The notes beneath the pieces are model-generated. The model worked only from the letters and a program-made list of their open reading frames with translations, made no database searches and was not told where the DNA came from. The position numbers and the translations under genes were made by a program. A stretch of 64,000 nt of DNA from Mariniblastus sp. (lineage in GTDB: Bacteria; Planctomycetota; Planctomycetia; Pirellulales; Pirellulaceae): positions 48,977 to 112,976 of the forward strand of contig JAQXDZ010000031.1 in the NCBI GenBank assembly GCA_029251085.1. The letters are read 5' to 3'. This document shows positions 9,444-16,817 of this stretch, piece by piece; the first letter of the stretch is position 1, and every line of letters begins with the position of its first letter.

Positions 9444-9477
9444 CCCGTCTGGATCTTTTGACTCGGTCCCGGACGGG
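9444..9477 (+). promoter_or_regulatory. Intercistronic hairpin after gspG
   Basis: CCCGTCTGG (9444-9452) pairs with CCGGACGGG (9469-9477), nine pairs with one G-T wobble, leaving a 16-nt loop. No T tract follows, so it is not a standard terminator. Lying 18 bp after the gspG stop and about 30 bp before gspH, it could protect the gspG message or attenuate downstream transcription. Confidence 0.6.
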
Positions 9478-9507
9478 CGGTCGCAAAGCTGATTTAGTGG
9501 ATTCCGC

Positions 9508-10122
9508 ATGAAGAAGAAATTGCAAAACGTTGCTTTCATTCAACTGCGGAACCGGTGCGCTGGAATGACCTTGATGGAGTTGCTTTTGGTCGTCGCAATC
9601 ATGGTCGTTGTCACTGCCGTCGCGGCACCAACGGTACAACAAACGCTGGCCAATCAGTCTCTCAAGAAGAGTGCTGATCGTGTGCGTGTTGCGATGGGGC
9701 AGGCGCGGGTGAAGGCAATAAAGAACGGCGAAGAGTACGCAGTGTTCTTTTCTCCGGGAGGTTCTTTTTTTAACGTGGCTCCGTTTAGAACGTTTGAACA
9801 GCAAGGGGCACTTGCAGATCAGCGAGAGCGAGAACTGTCGGAGGGCCGGGCTACGAGTTATGAAGATGATCTGTTGCCAAGGGGAGTTGTGTTTGTTGCA
9901 GCAGAGGCGGCAATGGACGCCCGGGGTGCTGATGTCCTGGCAACCTCTGGTTCTAAAGGATCACTTGAGCCAATCTTTTTTTATCCAGACGGAACTTCGC
10001 AAGATGCAATTATCACCCTCCAAAACCAAAAGCAGGCAACGATCGAAGTTCATCTTCGAGGACTGACGGGGATCGCTAAGACCGTTCGCCCTGACTTCGT
10101 GGAAACGGAAGGGAGCCAATGA
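9508..10122 (+). CDS. gspH: Minor pseudopilin GspH-like
   Basis: 204 aa. The leader ends at Gly19, followed by Met-Thr-Leu-Met-Glu (Glu+5 present) and a hydrophobic helix, which is a clear type IV pilin-like N-terminus. Its place second among the pseudopilin genes, its size and the Ser-Ala-Asp-Arg-Val-Arg / Ala-Arg-x-x-Ala-Ile segment after the helix fit the GspH/FimT family. Its stop overlaps the next start by ATGA at 10119-10122, indicating translational coupling with gspI. Confidence 0.82.
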   Translation: MKKKLQNVAFIQLRNRCAGMTLMELLLVVAIMVVVTAVAAPTVQQTLANQSLKKSADRVRVAMGQARVKAIKNGEEYAVFFSPGGSFFNVAPFRTFEQQGALADQRERELSEGRATSYEDDLLPRGVVFVAAEAAMDARGADVLATSGSKGSLEPIFFYPDGTSQDAIITLQNQKQATIEVHLRGLTGIAKTVRPDFVETEGSQ

Positions 10123-10571
10123 TATCTCGGGGCTCACATGCTGCGAACTTCACTCAGCGTAACCGTCGGCCTTCAGGGCCGCGGTCTCGACGTGGGTTGT
10201 CGCTGTTAGAGGTTATTCTCTCGGTTGCCATTCTTGGTGGTTCGATGGCAGTGATTGGCAATTTGTATCACCTTGGGTATCGAAGTGGTCTCAAGTCTCA
10301 GCTGCTCAATGATGCCAACATGATCGCGGGTTCGACGATGGCCGAGTTGGTGGTGGGTGCGATTCCCTTAGAGTCCACCGGCAATGCCGAGGTTCCAAAC
10401 AAGCCGAATTGGTTTTATTCGGTCGATATCCAGGACTCGATGCAGGCGGGATTGTTTTTGGCAACCGTGGTTGTGCGTCGCGGAGACGAAGAATCTGCGG
10501 TCCCGGCATCGATCTCGATCGTCCGTTTAATCCCTGATCCGGATTATGAACCGGAAGAGGATATGGAATAA
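10119..10571 (+). CDS. gspI: Minor pseudopilin GspI-like
   Basis: 150 aa. A 26-residue basic leader ends in Arg-Arg-Gly and is followed by Leu-Ser-Leu-Leu-Glu-Val-Ile and a hydrophobic helix, matching the Gly/Phe-Thr-Leu-Leu-Glu-Val pattern of GspI. It starts inside the gspH stop (ATGA). Together with H, J and K it should form the pseudopilus tip. Confidence 0.82.
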   Translation: MISRGSHAANFTQRNRRPSGPRSRRGLSLLEVILSVAILGGSMAVIGNLYHLGYRSGLKSQLLNDANMIAGSTMAELVVGAIPLESTGNAEVPNKPNWFYSVDIQDSMQAGLFLATVVVRRGDEESAVPASISIVRLIPDPDYEPEEDME

Positions 10572-10572
10572 C

Positions 10573-11502
10573 ATGGCATCCATTAACAAACTAGGATCCG
10601 GAATCCCTCACGGTAGCCGGTTTGAATCGAAACGTGCTCGGGCGGGCTACACTTTGCTTGAGCTTCTGCTCGCACTGGGTTTGTCCGTGGTAGTGTTTTC
10701 TGCCGTGGGAGCTGGGGTTCAGATCTATTTGGTTGCTTTGACAAAGCAGCAGGCAATGGTCGAGCAAAAGCAAGTTGCCCGAGCTTTGTTGGCGATGATT
10801 GGGAATGATTTGAGGGCTGGTATTCAGTACAAGGCGACTGATTATTCAGGCTTAGATAATCTCATTCAAACTCAGACAATGATGCTCACTGGTGGTGCCG
10901 CAGCGGAAGAAGAAGAGGAGGAGCCAGAATCTCTAATCGTGGAAGAGGAAGTTTCCTTTAGGCCAACGATGTTGGGGAGTTCGAATGTCCTGATGATTGA
11001 CATTAGTCGGCTTCCTCGATTGGACCAGTACAATCCTTTGGTTGCATCAGCGGAAGATGAGGTGCAGTCGCCGTCTGATATTAAATCGCTCTCTTATTTT
11101 GTTTCATTGAGTGAGGGCGGCGTAGAGTCGGCAATCGAGTTTCAACCGAACAAAGCGCCGGGTGGTCTTTATCGCCGGGAGATTGATCGAGCGGTTGCCG
11201 AATACAGAGGCGAAACAGACCTCATGCTGGCGCCCGATGAATTTACCCGGTTAATCGCCAATGAGGTTGTGGATATTAGTTTCCAATACTTTGATGGCGA
11301 AGATTGGCAGTCTGAATGGGACTCGGTTGAAAACGGTGGTTTCCCAGTGGCAATCGAGGTCAATATTATGATTGATCCAGCGCGGTCAGCCGCCGGTTCT
11401 CAGGACTACACCATAGATCAATCTGATCCTGAGCAGATGCAAATCTTCCGGACGGTGGTTGATTTGCCCGTTGCCGAACCGATTGAAAGTGAAGGCAATT
11501 AG
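10573..11502 (+). CDS. gspJ: Minor pseudopilin GspJ-like
   Basis: The ATG at 10573 directly follows the gspI stop; an alternative ATG at 10546 would overlap gspI by 26 bp, and GAAGAGG at 10552-10558 could serve either arrangement poorly or well. Product about 309 aa. The leader ends at Gly25, then Tyr-Thr-Leu-Leu-Glu-Leu-Leu (Glu+5 present) and a hydrophobic helix. An acidic low-complexity patch (run of Glu) lies near residue 110. It is longer than typical GspJ (about 200 aa). Assignment rests on pilin signature and gene order. Confidence 0.78.
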   Translation: MASINKLGSGIPHGSRFESKRARAGYTLLELLLALGLSVVVFSAVGAGVQIYLVALTKQQAMVEQKQVARALLAMIGNDLRAGIQYKATDYSGLDNLIQTQTMMLTGGAAAEEEEEEPESLIVEEEVSFRPTMLGSSNVLMIDISRLPRLDQYNPLVASAEDEVQSPSDIKSLSYFVSLSEGGVESAIEFQPNKAPGGLYRREIDRAVAEYRGETDLMLAPDEFTRLIANEVVDISFQYFDGEDWQSEWDSVENGGFPVAIEVNIMIDPARSAAGSQDYTIDQSDPEQMQIFRTVVDLPVAEPIESEGN

Positions 11503-13125
11503 ATGAAGAAACTGAAGTCTTTCGTTCAACACGGTTTTAAGCTTGATCGACATCGTGCCGGTGGTCATGGTCGACGGCAAGGTATGCTGTTGGTCATCGT
11601 GCTGGTGACGGTTGTGATTCTTTCCTTGTCGGTTTACACATTCACCGCGTTGATGCAAACGGAAGAAGAGGCATCGAGGTTAGGCACGCGGCAATTACAG
11701 TCGAAGAATCTAGTTGATTCAGGAATGGATTTCGTGCGTCTCTATCTCTCCAATAGTGAAGCTACGATTCGGGAAAAAGGTGGGCGCTGGGATAATCCAA
11801 CCTACTTCCAGGCCGTTCCAGTGGCTGTGTCAAATTCCAACGCCGCTCTGGTTGGTTATTTTTCTGTGGCCACGTCGAGTCTTGATGAAGAGGGTGCTCC
11901 CGAAGGTCAGCGTTTTGGTTTGATTGATGAGAGCAGTAAAATTAACTTGAACACGATGCCCTATGCGGAGGCAACTCTTTCGTTGAGTGGCGGAAACGTT
12001 CGAGATTTGCTGATGGGTTTGCCGGAGATGACAGAAGAAATAGCCGACTCGATTCTGGATTGGATGGACGCGGACGACGAAGCGAGAGATTACGGTGTTG
12101 AGTCATCTTATTACGAAGGCTTGTCGCCACCTTATTCCGCAAAGAATGGCCCGATGGATAGTCTGGACGAACTGCTTCTTGTTTACGGAGTAACACCGCA
12201 GCTTCTGTTTGGCCTCGATTCAAATCGAAATGGTGTTCTGGATCCCGCCGAGATGGTTGGGACAAACGTGTCATCCGTCGATGCAGAAATGTACCTTGGC
12301 TGGGCGAATTATCTGACGTTGTATAGCAACGAAAGTAATTTGACGGCAGAGGGACTGCCTCGAATCAATGTCAATGCTGACGATCTTGAACAGTTGTATG
12401 ACGATTTGAAAAGTGCTTTTGATGATGAGTGGGCCAACTTTATAATCTACTATCGCTGTTCTTCGGCCGAGCCATCGACTGAACCACCTTCAGAGACAGC
12501 GGTCGTGCAGAGCGCGGCATTGCTGCCTCCGGATTTTGCAGTCCTTGAGAGCAAACGGAAACTCAATTCGATTGTCGACCTCGTATTGGCTTACGTTGAT
12601 ACGAGTGAGTGGGACGAATTGAACCTCACCAGTTTTGCGGAGTCACCGGTAAAAGCAGGCAACATTCCTTTCGCGATGCCGCGTTTGATGGCAAGTCTGA
12701 CGACGTTTGAGGGGGCAACCATACCGGGCCGGATCAATATTATGCAGGCTCCCAGAGTCGTCTTGATGGGAATTCCCGGACTTGATGAGACGACCGTCGA
12801 TCAGATCATTAGCCAACGCGGTACCGATTTTGAGCTAGATGATCCAACTGGTGCAGATATGAACCGAAAATATGAGACTTGGTTGTTTGTAGAAGGCGTG
12901 GTTGATCTGGCGACGATGAAAAGCCTGATGTCCTACGTTTGTACCGGTGGTGACGTTTTTGGGGCTGAAATCATCGGATATTTTGCCGACGGGGTCGGAA
13001 CCTCTCGGGCGGAGGTAGTGTTAGATACTACGGTTGGTGTCCCCCGTGTTATTTCTTGGAGAAATAAGAGCCATTTAAGGTCTAGTTTCTCGATTGAAGC
13101 CCTCGGTACAAACATAATTGAATAG
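11503..13125 (+). CDS. gspK: Minor pseudopilin GspK-like
   Basis: 540 aa, adjacent to the gspJ stop with no spacer. The leader ends in Arg-Gln-Gly, followed by Met-Leu-Leu-Val-Ile: the Glu+5 of other pseudopilins is replaced by Ile, as is characteristic of GspK. The large domain carries the T2SSK features Asp-Glu-Ser-Ser-Lys-Ile-Asn-Leu-Asn, a helix-hairpin-helix-like segment, and Asp-Trp-x-Asp-Ala-Asp-Asp with Pro-x-Asp-Ser-Leu-Asp-Glu-Leu. GspK caps the pseudopilus tip together with I and J. It is longer than the usual 300-350 aa, with a duplicated helix-hairpin-helix-like C-terminal region (Ile-Pro-Gly-Leu-Asp-Glu-Thr-Thr). Confidence 0.85.
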   Translation: MKKLKSFVQHGFKLDRHRAGGHGRRQGMLLVIVLVTVVILSLSVYTFTALMQTEEEASRLGTRQLQSKNLVDSGMDFVRLYLSNSEATIREKGGRWDNPTYFQAVPVAVSNSNAALVGYFSVATSSLDEEGAPEGQRFGLIDESSKINLNTMPYAEATLSLSGGNVRDLLMGLPEMTEEIADSILDWMDADDEARDYGVESSYYEGLSPPYSAKNGPMDSLDELLLVYGVTPQLLFGLDSNRNGVLDPAEMVGTNVSSVDAEMYLGWANYLTLYSNESNLTAEGLPRINVNADDLEQLYDDLKSAFDDEWANFIIYYRCSSAEPSTEPPSETAVVQSAALLPPDFAVLESKRKLNSIVDLVLAYVDTSEWDELNLTSFAESPVKAGNIPFAMPRLMASLTTFEGATIPGRINIMQAPRVVLMGIPGLDETTVDQIISQRGTDFELDDPTGADMNRKYETWLFVEGVVDLATMKSLMSYVCTGGDVFGAEIIGYFADGVGTSRAEVVLDTTVGVPRVISWRNKSHLRSSFSIEALGTNIIE

Positions 13126-13175
13126 AGTTCGACTCGCGTTTTTTTCGAGTTAATTGATTAATCTGAAAGTTAGCC

Positions 13176-14978
13176 ATGGCATTCGTTGCTATCCAAATCC
13201 AAGATGACCAGATCCTTGTCGCTGCCGCGAGAATTGCGCAGCGGTCGGTAAAGATAACCCACATGTTCTCCGTCGATCTGGCTGGCGATGCGGAGTTAGC
13301 TGCCGAAGCGTTGAAATCCAGTTTGGCAAAGCATGGGTTGTCGCGAGCTGATGCGGCGGTCATCGTGAGTCGGGCTGACGCGGAAATCAGGGAAGTGACC
13401 ATTCCGCCTGCACCGGATAATGAAGTCCCAGACATGGTTCGGTTTATTGCCAACAATGAGTTTGTCTCACTCAGTGAGGCCTGGGCTTTGGATTACCTTC
13501 CTTTGCGCGGAGATGAGACTCAATCGCGGGACGTGTTGGCCGTTGGTATTTCGCCTGAGCTTCAGCAGCGGGTGATGTCAATTACTGGCGCTGCAGGGCT
13601 TAAGGTGAAGCACCTTTTGTTGCGGCCGCTGGCGACAATTGACTTGCTGGGTGAAGAATTGAACGATGGGAAGTGTCGTTTGATTGTTGATCCCAATGGA
13701 GATCAAGCAGACATCTCTGTCGTTGATGGTAGTCTGTTGTTAACCACGCGAACGATTCGGCTTGCGGCTTCAAGCGATTTGAACGAGAGAACATCAACAC
13801 TGCTAGCCGAATCCCGAAGGACGCTTGCTTCAGCCAAGACGACGCTTGGCGAACGCCCGGTAGCCGAAGCCATCGTATTCGGAGAGTCAGAGAATTATCA
13901 GAATCTGGCGAGTGAACTTGAAACGAAATTAGAACTGAGTGTCAGGCTAGTTTTGCCGAGCCAGTTCACTTCGATTGCCAGTGGTTGTGATACGCCGGAA
14001 TTTCCGGAACGTTTTGCAGCCGTTCTTGGAGCACTGGAGAAGCAAGCGGCAAAGGAAAAGTATCGTTTGGACTTCGTCAATCCAAGAAAGCCAATCGTGG
14101 TCAAGCAAGATCACTCACGCTGGTACCAAATCGGTGCTGCGGTTGCGGCTGTCTTTGTGATTGCGGTTGCCTCGGGCTGGTGGGTGCTGCGACAACAAAA
14201 TTCGGAGATAAATCGCCTGAAGGATGATTTAGCGTACCTGGAGCGGCTGAACGAAGGTGTTGATGACAACCCCAGTGTCAAACAGATTACGAGCGAGGTC
14301 GACAAAATTGATGTCTGGAAAGTGGCTGATATCAACTGGCTCGAAGAGCTTGGCGAATACAGCGAGCGGTCGTTGACTCCTGACGATAACATCGTCGATG
14401 TTTTCGATGCGGTTACAGGCCTCAAAGCTGGAGGAAATGCCCGCATCGTCGTTAACATGCGAACGACCGCCGTCGGAAAAGAAGCCGAATTGATTGGTGA
14501 GCTCAGCGAAGCTCGTTTTTCGGTGAAACCAACCCGAGGCGCTGTCGACCCAACCGACAAAAGTTACCCGCTAAGTACAAGCTTGCGAGTCGAATTTTCG
14601 CCGGACAAGGGTGCGTTAATAGAAGAGTTTAACAAGCGAGCAACCGAGTACCGCGATTCAACAATGGCGGCCGTTAGTCAAGCGAGCGATGCCATTCAAG
14701 GCGAAGTTAAAGAGGACGAAGTTAAAGAGGACGAAGCGAAAGAGGACGAAGTTAAAGAGGACGAAGCTAAAGAGGACGAAGCTAAAGAGGGCGACGCGAA
14801 AGAGGGCGACGCGAAAGAGGGCGACGCGAAAGAGGGCGACGCGAAAGAGGACGACGCGAAAGAGGACGACGCGAAAGAGGACGACGCGAAAGAGGACGGA
14901 AAAGTGAAGGAAGATGCGGGCGAAGGTGAAGGCAGTGAAACAAATCCGGAATCATCGGAAGTTGCGGTCGCGAAGTGA
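13176..14978 (+). CDS. gspL: GspL/PilM-like assembly protein with KE(D/G) repeat tail
   Basis: 600 aa. The N-terminal ~310 residues look like the actin-like cytoplasmic domain of GspL/PilM (opening Phe-Val-Ala-Ile-Gln-Ile, later a Val-Asp-Pro-Asn-Gly-Asp strand). One membrane segment follows near residues 317-338 (Ala/Val-rich, ending Trp-Trp-Val-Leu-Arg), then a coiled-coil and a small periplasmic ferredoxin-like domain as in GspL/PilN. The last ~80 residues are an acidic/lysine repeat created by a 15-bp minisatellite and are probably disordered. In T2SS, GspL anchors GspE to the membrane and binds GspM. Neighbouring order K-L-M-D supports the call. The sequence itself is divergent. Confidence 0.72.
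   Translation: MAFVAIQIQDDQILVAAARIAQRSVKITHMFSVDLAGDAELAAEALKSSLAKHGLSRADAAVIVSRADAEIREVTIPPAPDNEVPDMVRFIANNEFVSLSEAWALDYLPLRGDETQSRDVLAVGISPELQQRVMSITGAAGLKVKHLLLRPLATIDLLGEELNDGKCRLIVDPNGDQADISVVDGSLLLTTRTIRLAASSDLNERTSTLLAESRRTLASAKTTLGERPVAEAIVFGESENYQNLASELETKLELSVRLVLPSQFTSIASGCDTPEFPERFAAVLGALEKQAAKEKYRLDFVNPRKPIVVKQDHSRWYQIGAAVAAVFVIAVASGWWVLRQQNSEINRLKDDLAYLERLNEGVDDNPSVKQITSEVDKIDVWKVADINWLEELGEYSERSLTPDDNIVDVFDAVTGLKAGGNARIVVNMRTTAVGKEAELIGELSEARFSVKPTRGAVDPTDKSYPLSTSLRVEFSPDKGALIEEFNKRATEYRDSTMAAVSQASDAIQGEVKEDEVKEDEAKEDEVKEDEAKEDEAKEGDAKEGDAKEGDAKEGDAKEDDAKEDDAKEDDAKEDGKVKEDAGEGEGSETNPESSEVAVAK
14703..14897. repeat. 15-bp minisatellite in gspL, 13 copies
   Basis: Thirteen consecutive 15-bp units run from 14703 to 14897, all variants of GA(A/C)GNNAAAGAGG(A/G)C. 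They encode five-residue units with Lys-Glu-(Asp/Gly)-(Glu/Asp)-(Val/Ala). The first units favour GTTAAA and the later ones GCGAAA, so variants are clustered, as expected from stepwise local duplication. Confidence 0.95.
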
Positions 14979-15048
14979 ACGTCCGGTGGTTAGCCATCCA
15001 CGACATCAGCAAAAGATACACAAACAAACCAATTGAAGAAGTTTAAGC

Positions 15049-16407
15049 ATGTTTGAAAAATTGACACCCCGAGAAAGAGTGCTGGTCTATGTGGTAGGTA
15101 CAATTGTGCCTGTCGCGTTGGTCGTGGTAGTTGGCTTATGGTTTTTCAACTCACTGAATCAAAATAAGATCGACCGGGCTGCTCTTACTACACAAATCGG
15201 TGACGCAGAGTACGAGATGGGGGTTGGGAAAAAGGCCGATCGTCGCCGGGCGTACTACGAAAGCATCAGCCTGCCGTCCGACATCGAAGGAGCCAGTAAC
15301 AAATATCTGGCCTGGATGAAGGGTTTAGTTCGGGACGACTTGAAGCTGAAGCTGAAAATGTTGACGCCGAACGACAGCACGCCTCTTAAAGTTGATTCGA
15401 AGGTGGTGGGAGAGCGTAAGTCGTACACGTTGGCAATGGATGGAACATTGGATGATCTGACGAAGTTCCTCAGCCGTTTTTATCGAGTTGAGTTGCTTCA
15501 TCGAATCAACTCGCTGAAGATCACACCGCAAAACGAAACCGTTGGAAGCAAGCGAAAGATTCGCAATGGAACACTTAGCATCGTTGCAAAAATTGAGGTC
15601 TTGTCGTTGACTTCTTCCACGGCAAGCGACGACTTTATTGATGAACTCAGGCGTGAGATCGAAGTGGAAAGCGAATGGTCCAAAGAACTGGATGCCATGG
15701 CCGGTGCGGTGGTGCATCGTGATATTTTTGGCCCGCCCAACAATGAACCAACAGTCACGGCGAGGCCATCCCGCTCTTACACGTCGATGAAAGATGTTTC
15801 CGTAACTCTTTCGGCAAAGGATGCGGATGACGAGGATTTGCTAAAATTTGAGTTTTCGGGTGATCTGCCAATTGATGGTATGAAAATTGTTGCCGATAAG
15901 GGAAAGCGTTCTGGCAGGTTGCTAATTCCCGGACAAGAGGCAGGATCCTACAGTTTTGATGTGATGGTCTCCGACAATGGTTTCCCGGCAAAGTGGACAA
16001 AAGAGACGGTTAAGGTCATTTTTAAAGATGATGAGCCCCGAGTTGTCAAACCAGTCGAGAAACCTGCTCCCGCGTTCTTGAATGCCAAAGAGACACGGAT
16101 TACGGCCATCGTTCGAGACCGACTGGGTGATTGGCAAGTTTGGGTCAATGTCAGAACGACCGGCGAACGTCTCAAGCTAAAGCAGGGCGACTCCTTTGAG
16201 TTGGATAAGAAAAAATGGGTCGTTGATGAAATCCGTGCGGATCAGGCTGTTTTCCGAGTTGAAAATAACCAATTGACCGTCGGGCCTTCTGAAGTTTTCT
16301 TTAGTGCTGAGCAGATTCCGCTCGCTCCACCGACCGAGGATGTGAAAAAGCAGGCTCCCGAGGCGGAGCTAGAATCCGGTGATGCTAAAAAAAATGATGT
16401 CTCCTAA
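15049..16407 (+). CDS. gspM: GspM/PilO-like protein with cadherin-like and GspC HR-like domains
   Basis: 452 aa, much longer than GspM (about 160 aa). The N-terminus (Leu-Thr-Pro-Arg-Glu-Arg-Val-Leu) and a single membrane helix near residues 14-35 match GspM/PilO, followed by a coiled-coil and a ferredoxin-like region up to about residue 200. Residues about 240-330 read like a cadherin/Ig-type beta-sandwich (Asp-Ala-Asp-Asp-Glu-Asp, Tyr-Ser-Phe-Asp-Val-Met-Val-Ser-Asp-Asn-Gly). Residues about 345-430 resemble the homology region of GspC, the part that contacts the secretin. No separate gspC was found, so this protein may combine M and C roles; the domain calls beyond the N-terminus are inference. 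Confidence 0.6.
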   Translation: MFEKLTPRERVLVYVVGTIVPVALVVVVGLWFFNSLNQNKIDRAALTTQIGDAEYEMGVGKKADRRRAYYESISLPSDIEGASNKYLAWMKGLVRDDLKLKLKMLTPNDSTPLKVDSKVVGERKSYTLAMDGTLDDLTKFLSRFYRVELLHRINSLKITPQNETVGSKRKIRNGTLSIVAKIEVLSLTSSTASDDFIDELRREIEVESEWSKELDAMAGAVVHRDIFGPPNNEPTVTARPSRSYTSMKDVSVTLSAKDADDEDLLKFEFSGDLPIDGMKIVADKGKRSGRLLIPGQEAGSYSFDVMVSDNGFPAKWTKETVKVIFKDDEPRVVKPVEKPAPAFLNAKETRITAIVRDRLGDWQVWVNVRTTGERLKLKQGDSFELDKKKWVVDEIRADQAVFRVENNQLTVGPSEVFFSAEQIPLAPPTEDVKKQAPEAELESGDAKKNDVS

Positions 16408-16817
16408 GCTGTGCTAGCAAGCATCTTTGGCCTTTGAGTTTTTGATTTTTGGAGAGCATTGTCTGGCTACGACTCCGGGTGTAATGCGGTCTAGGCGGTA
16501 AACCCGTGCGTAGTTACCCAGCTTCTCTTTGCGTGTGAAAAGATTCTGAATTTTCCGCGTCTATTGATTGTTTTTGTTCTAACGAGCGGTCAACTGTTGC
16601 CGATGTTTACGAATGTCCGACGTCGGCAACCCGTACGCCGTCCCGGATGTGTTTCAATCAGGACCCAGCCTTTCATTCTTGTAATGGTCGAGATTCGAAA
16701 GGTTAAATTGAGGGTGGCTCTTGTAAGTGCCAAGTCATTTACGAGACCAATGCGGAGCCCCTTTTTGCCTCGGTCCTTGGTTGAGAGTAAATCTTTAGAC
16801 CCTAACAGGACGAGAAA
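16408..16817. other. Gap between gspM and gspD with an inverted repeat
   Basis: A 410-bp stretch interrupts the otherwise tight secretion run. It contains a perfect 8-bp inverted repeat, GTTGCCGA (16596-16603) with TCGGCAAC (16623-16630). No supportable gene lies here; a frame at 16564-16899 overlaps gspD and has no recognisable product. It may hold a separate promoter and leader for gspD. Confidence 0.45.

Noticed and set aside
13125..13160. T-rich hairpin after gspK as a terminator
   Set aside because: The T run is inside a 5-bp stem rather than after it, and gspL follows immediately.
14689..14907. Frames on both strands through the GspL minisatellite (Lys-Arg-Thr-rich and Arg-Arg-Pro-Leu-rich)
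   Set aside because: They are by-products of a 15-bp repeat without stop codons in other frames.
16596..16630. Inverted repeat upstream of gspD as a riboswitch
   Set aside because: Only an 8-bp stem with a 19-nt loop; no consensus core of c-di-GMP or other riboswitches was recognised.
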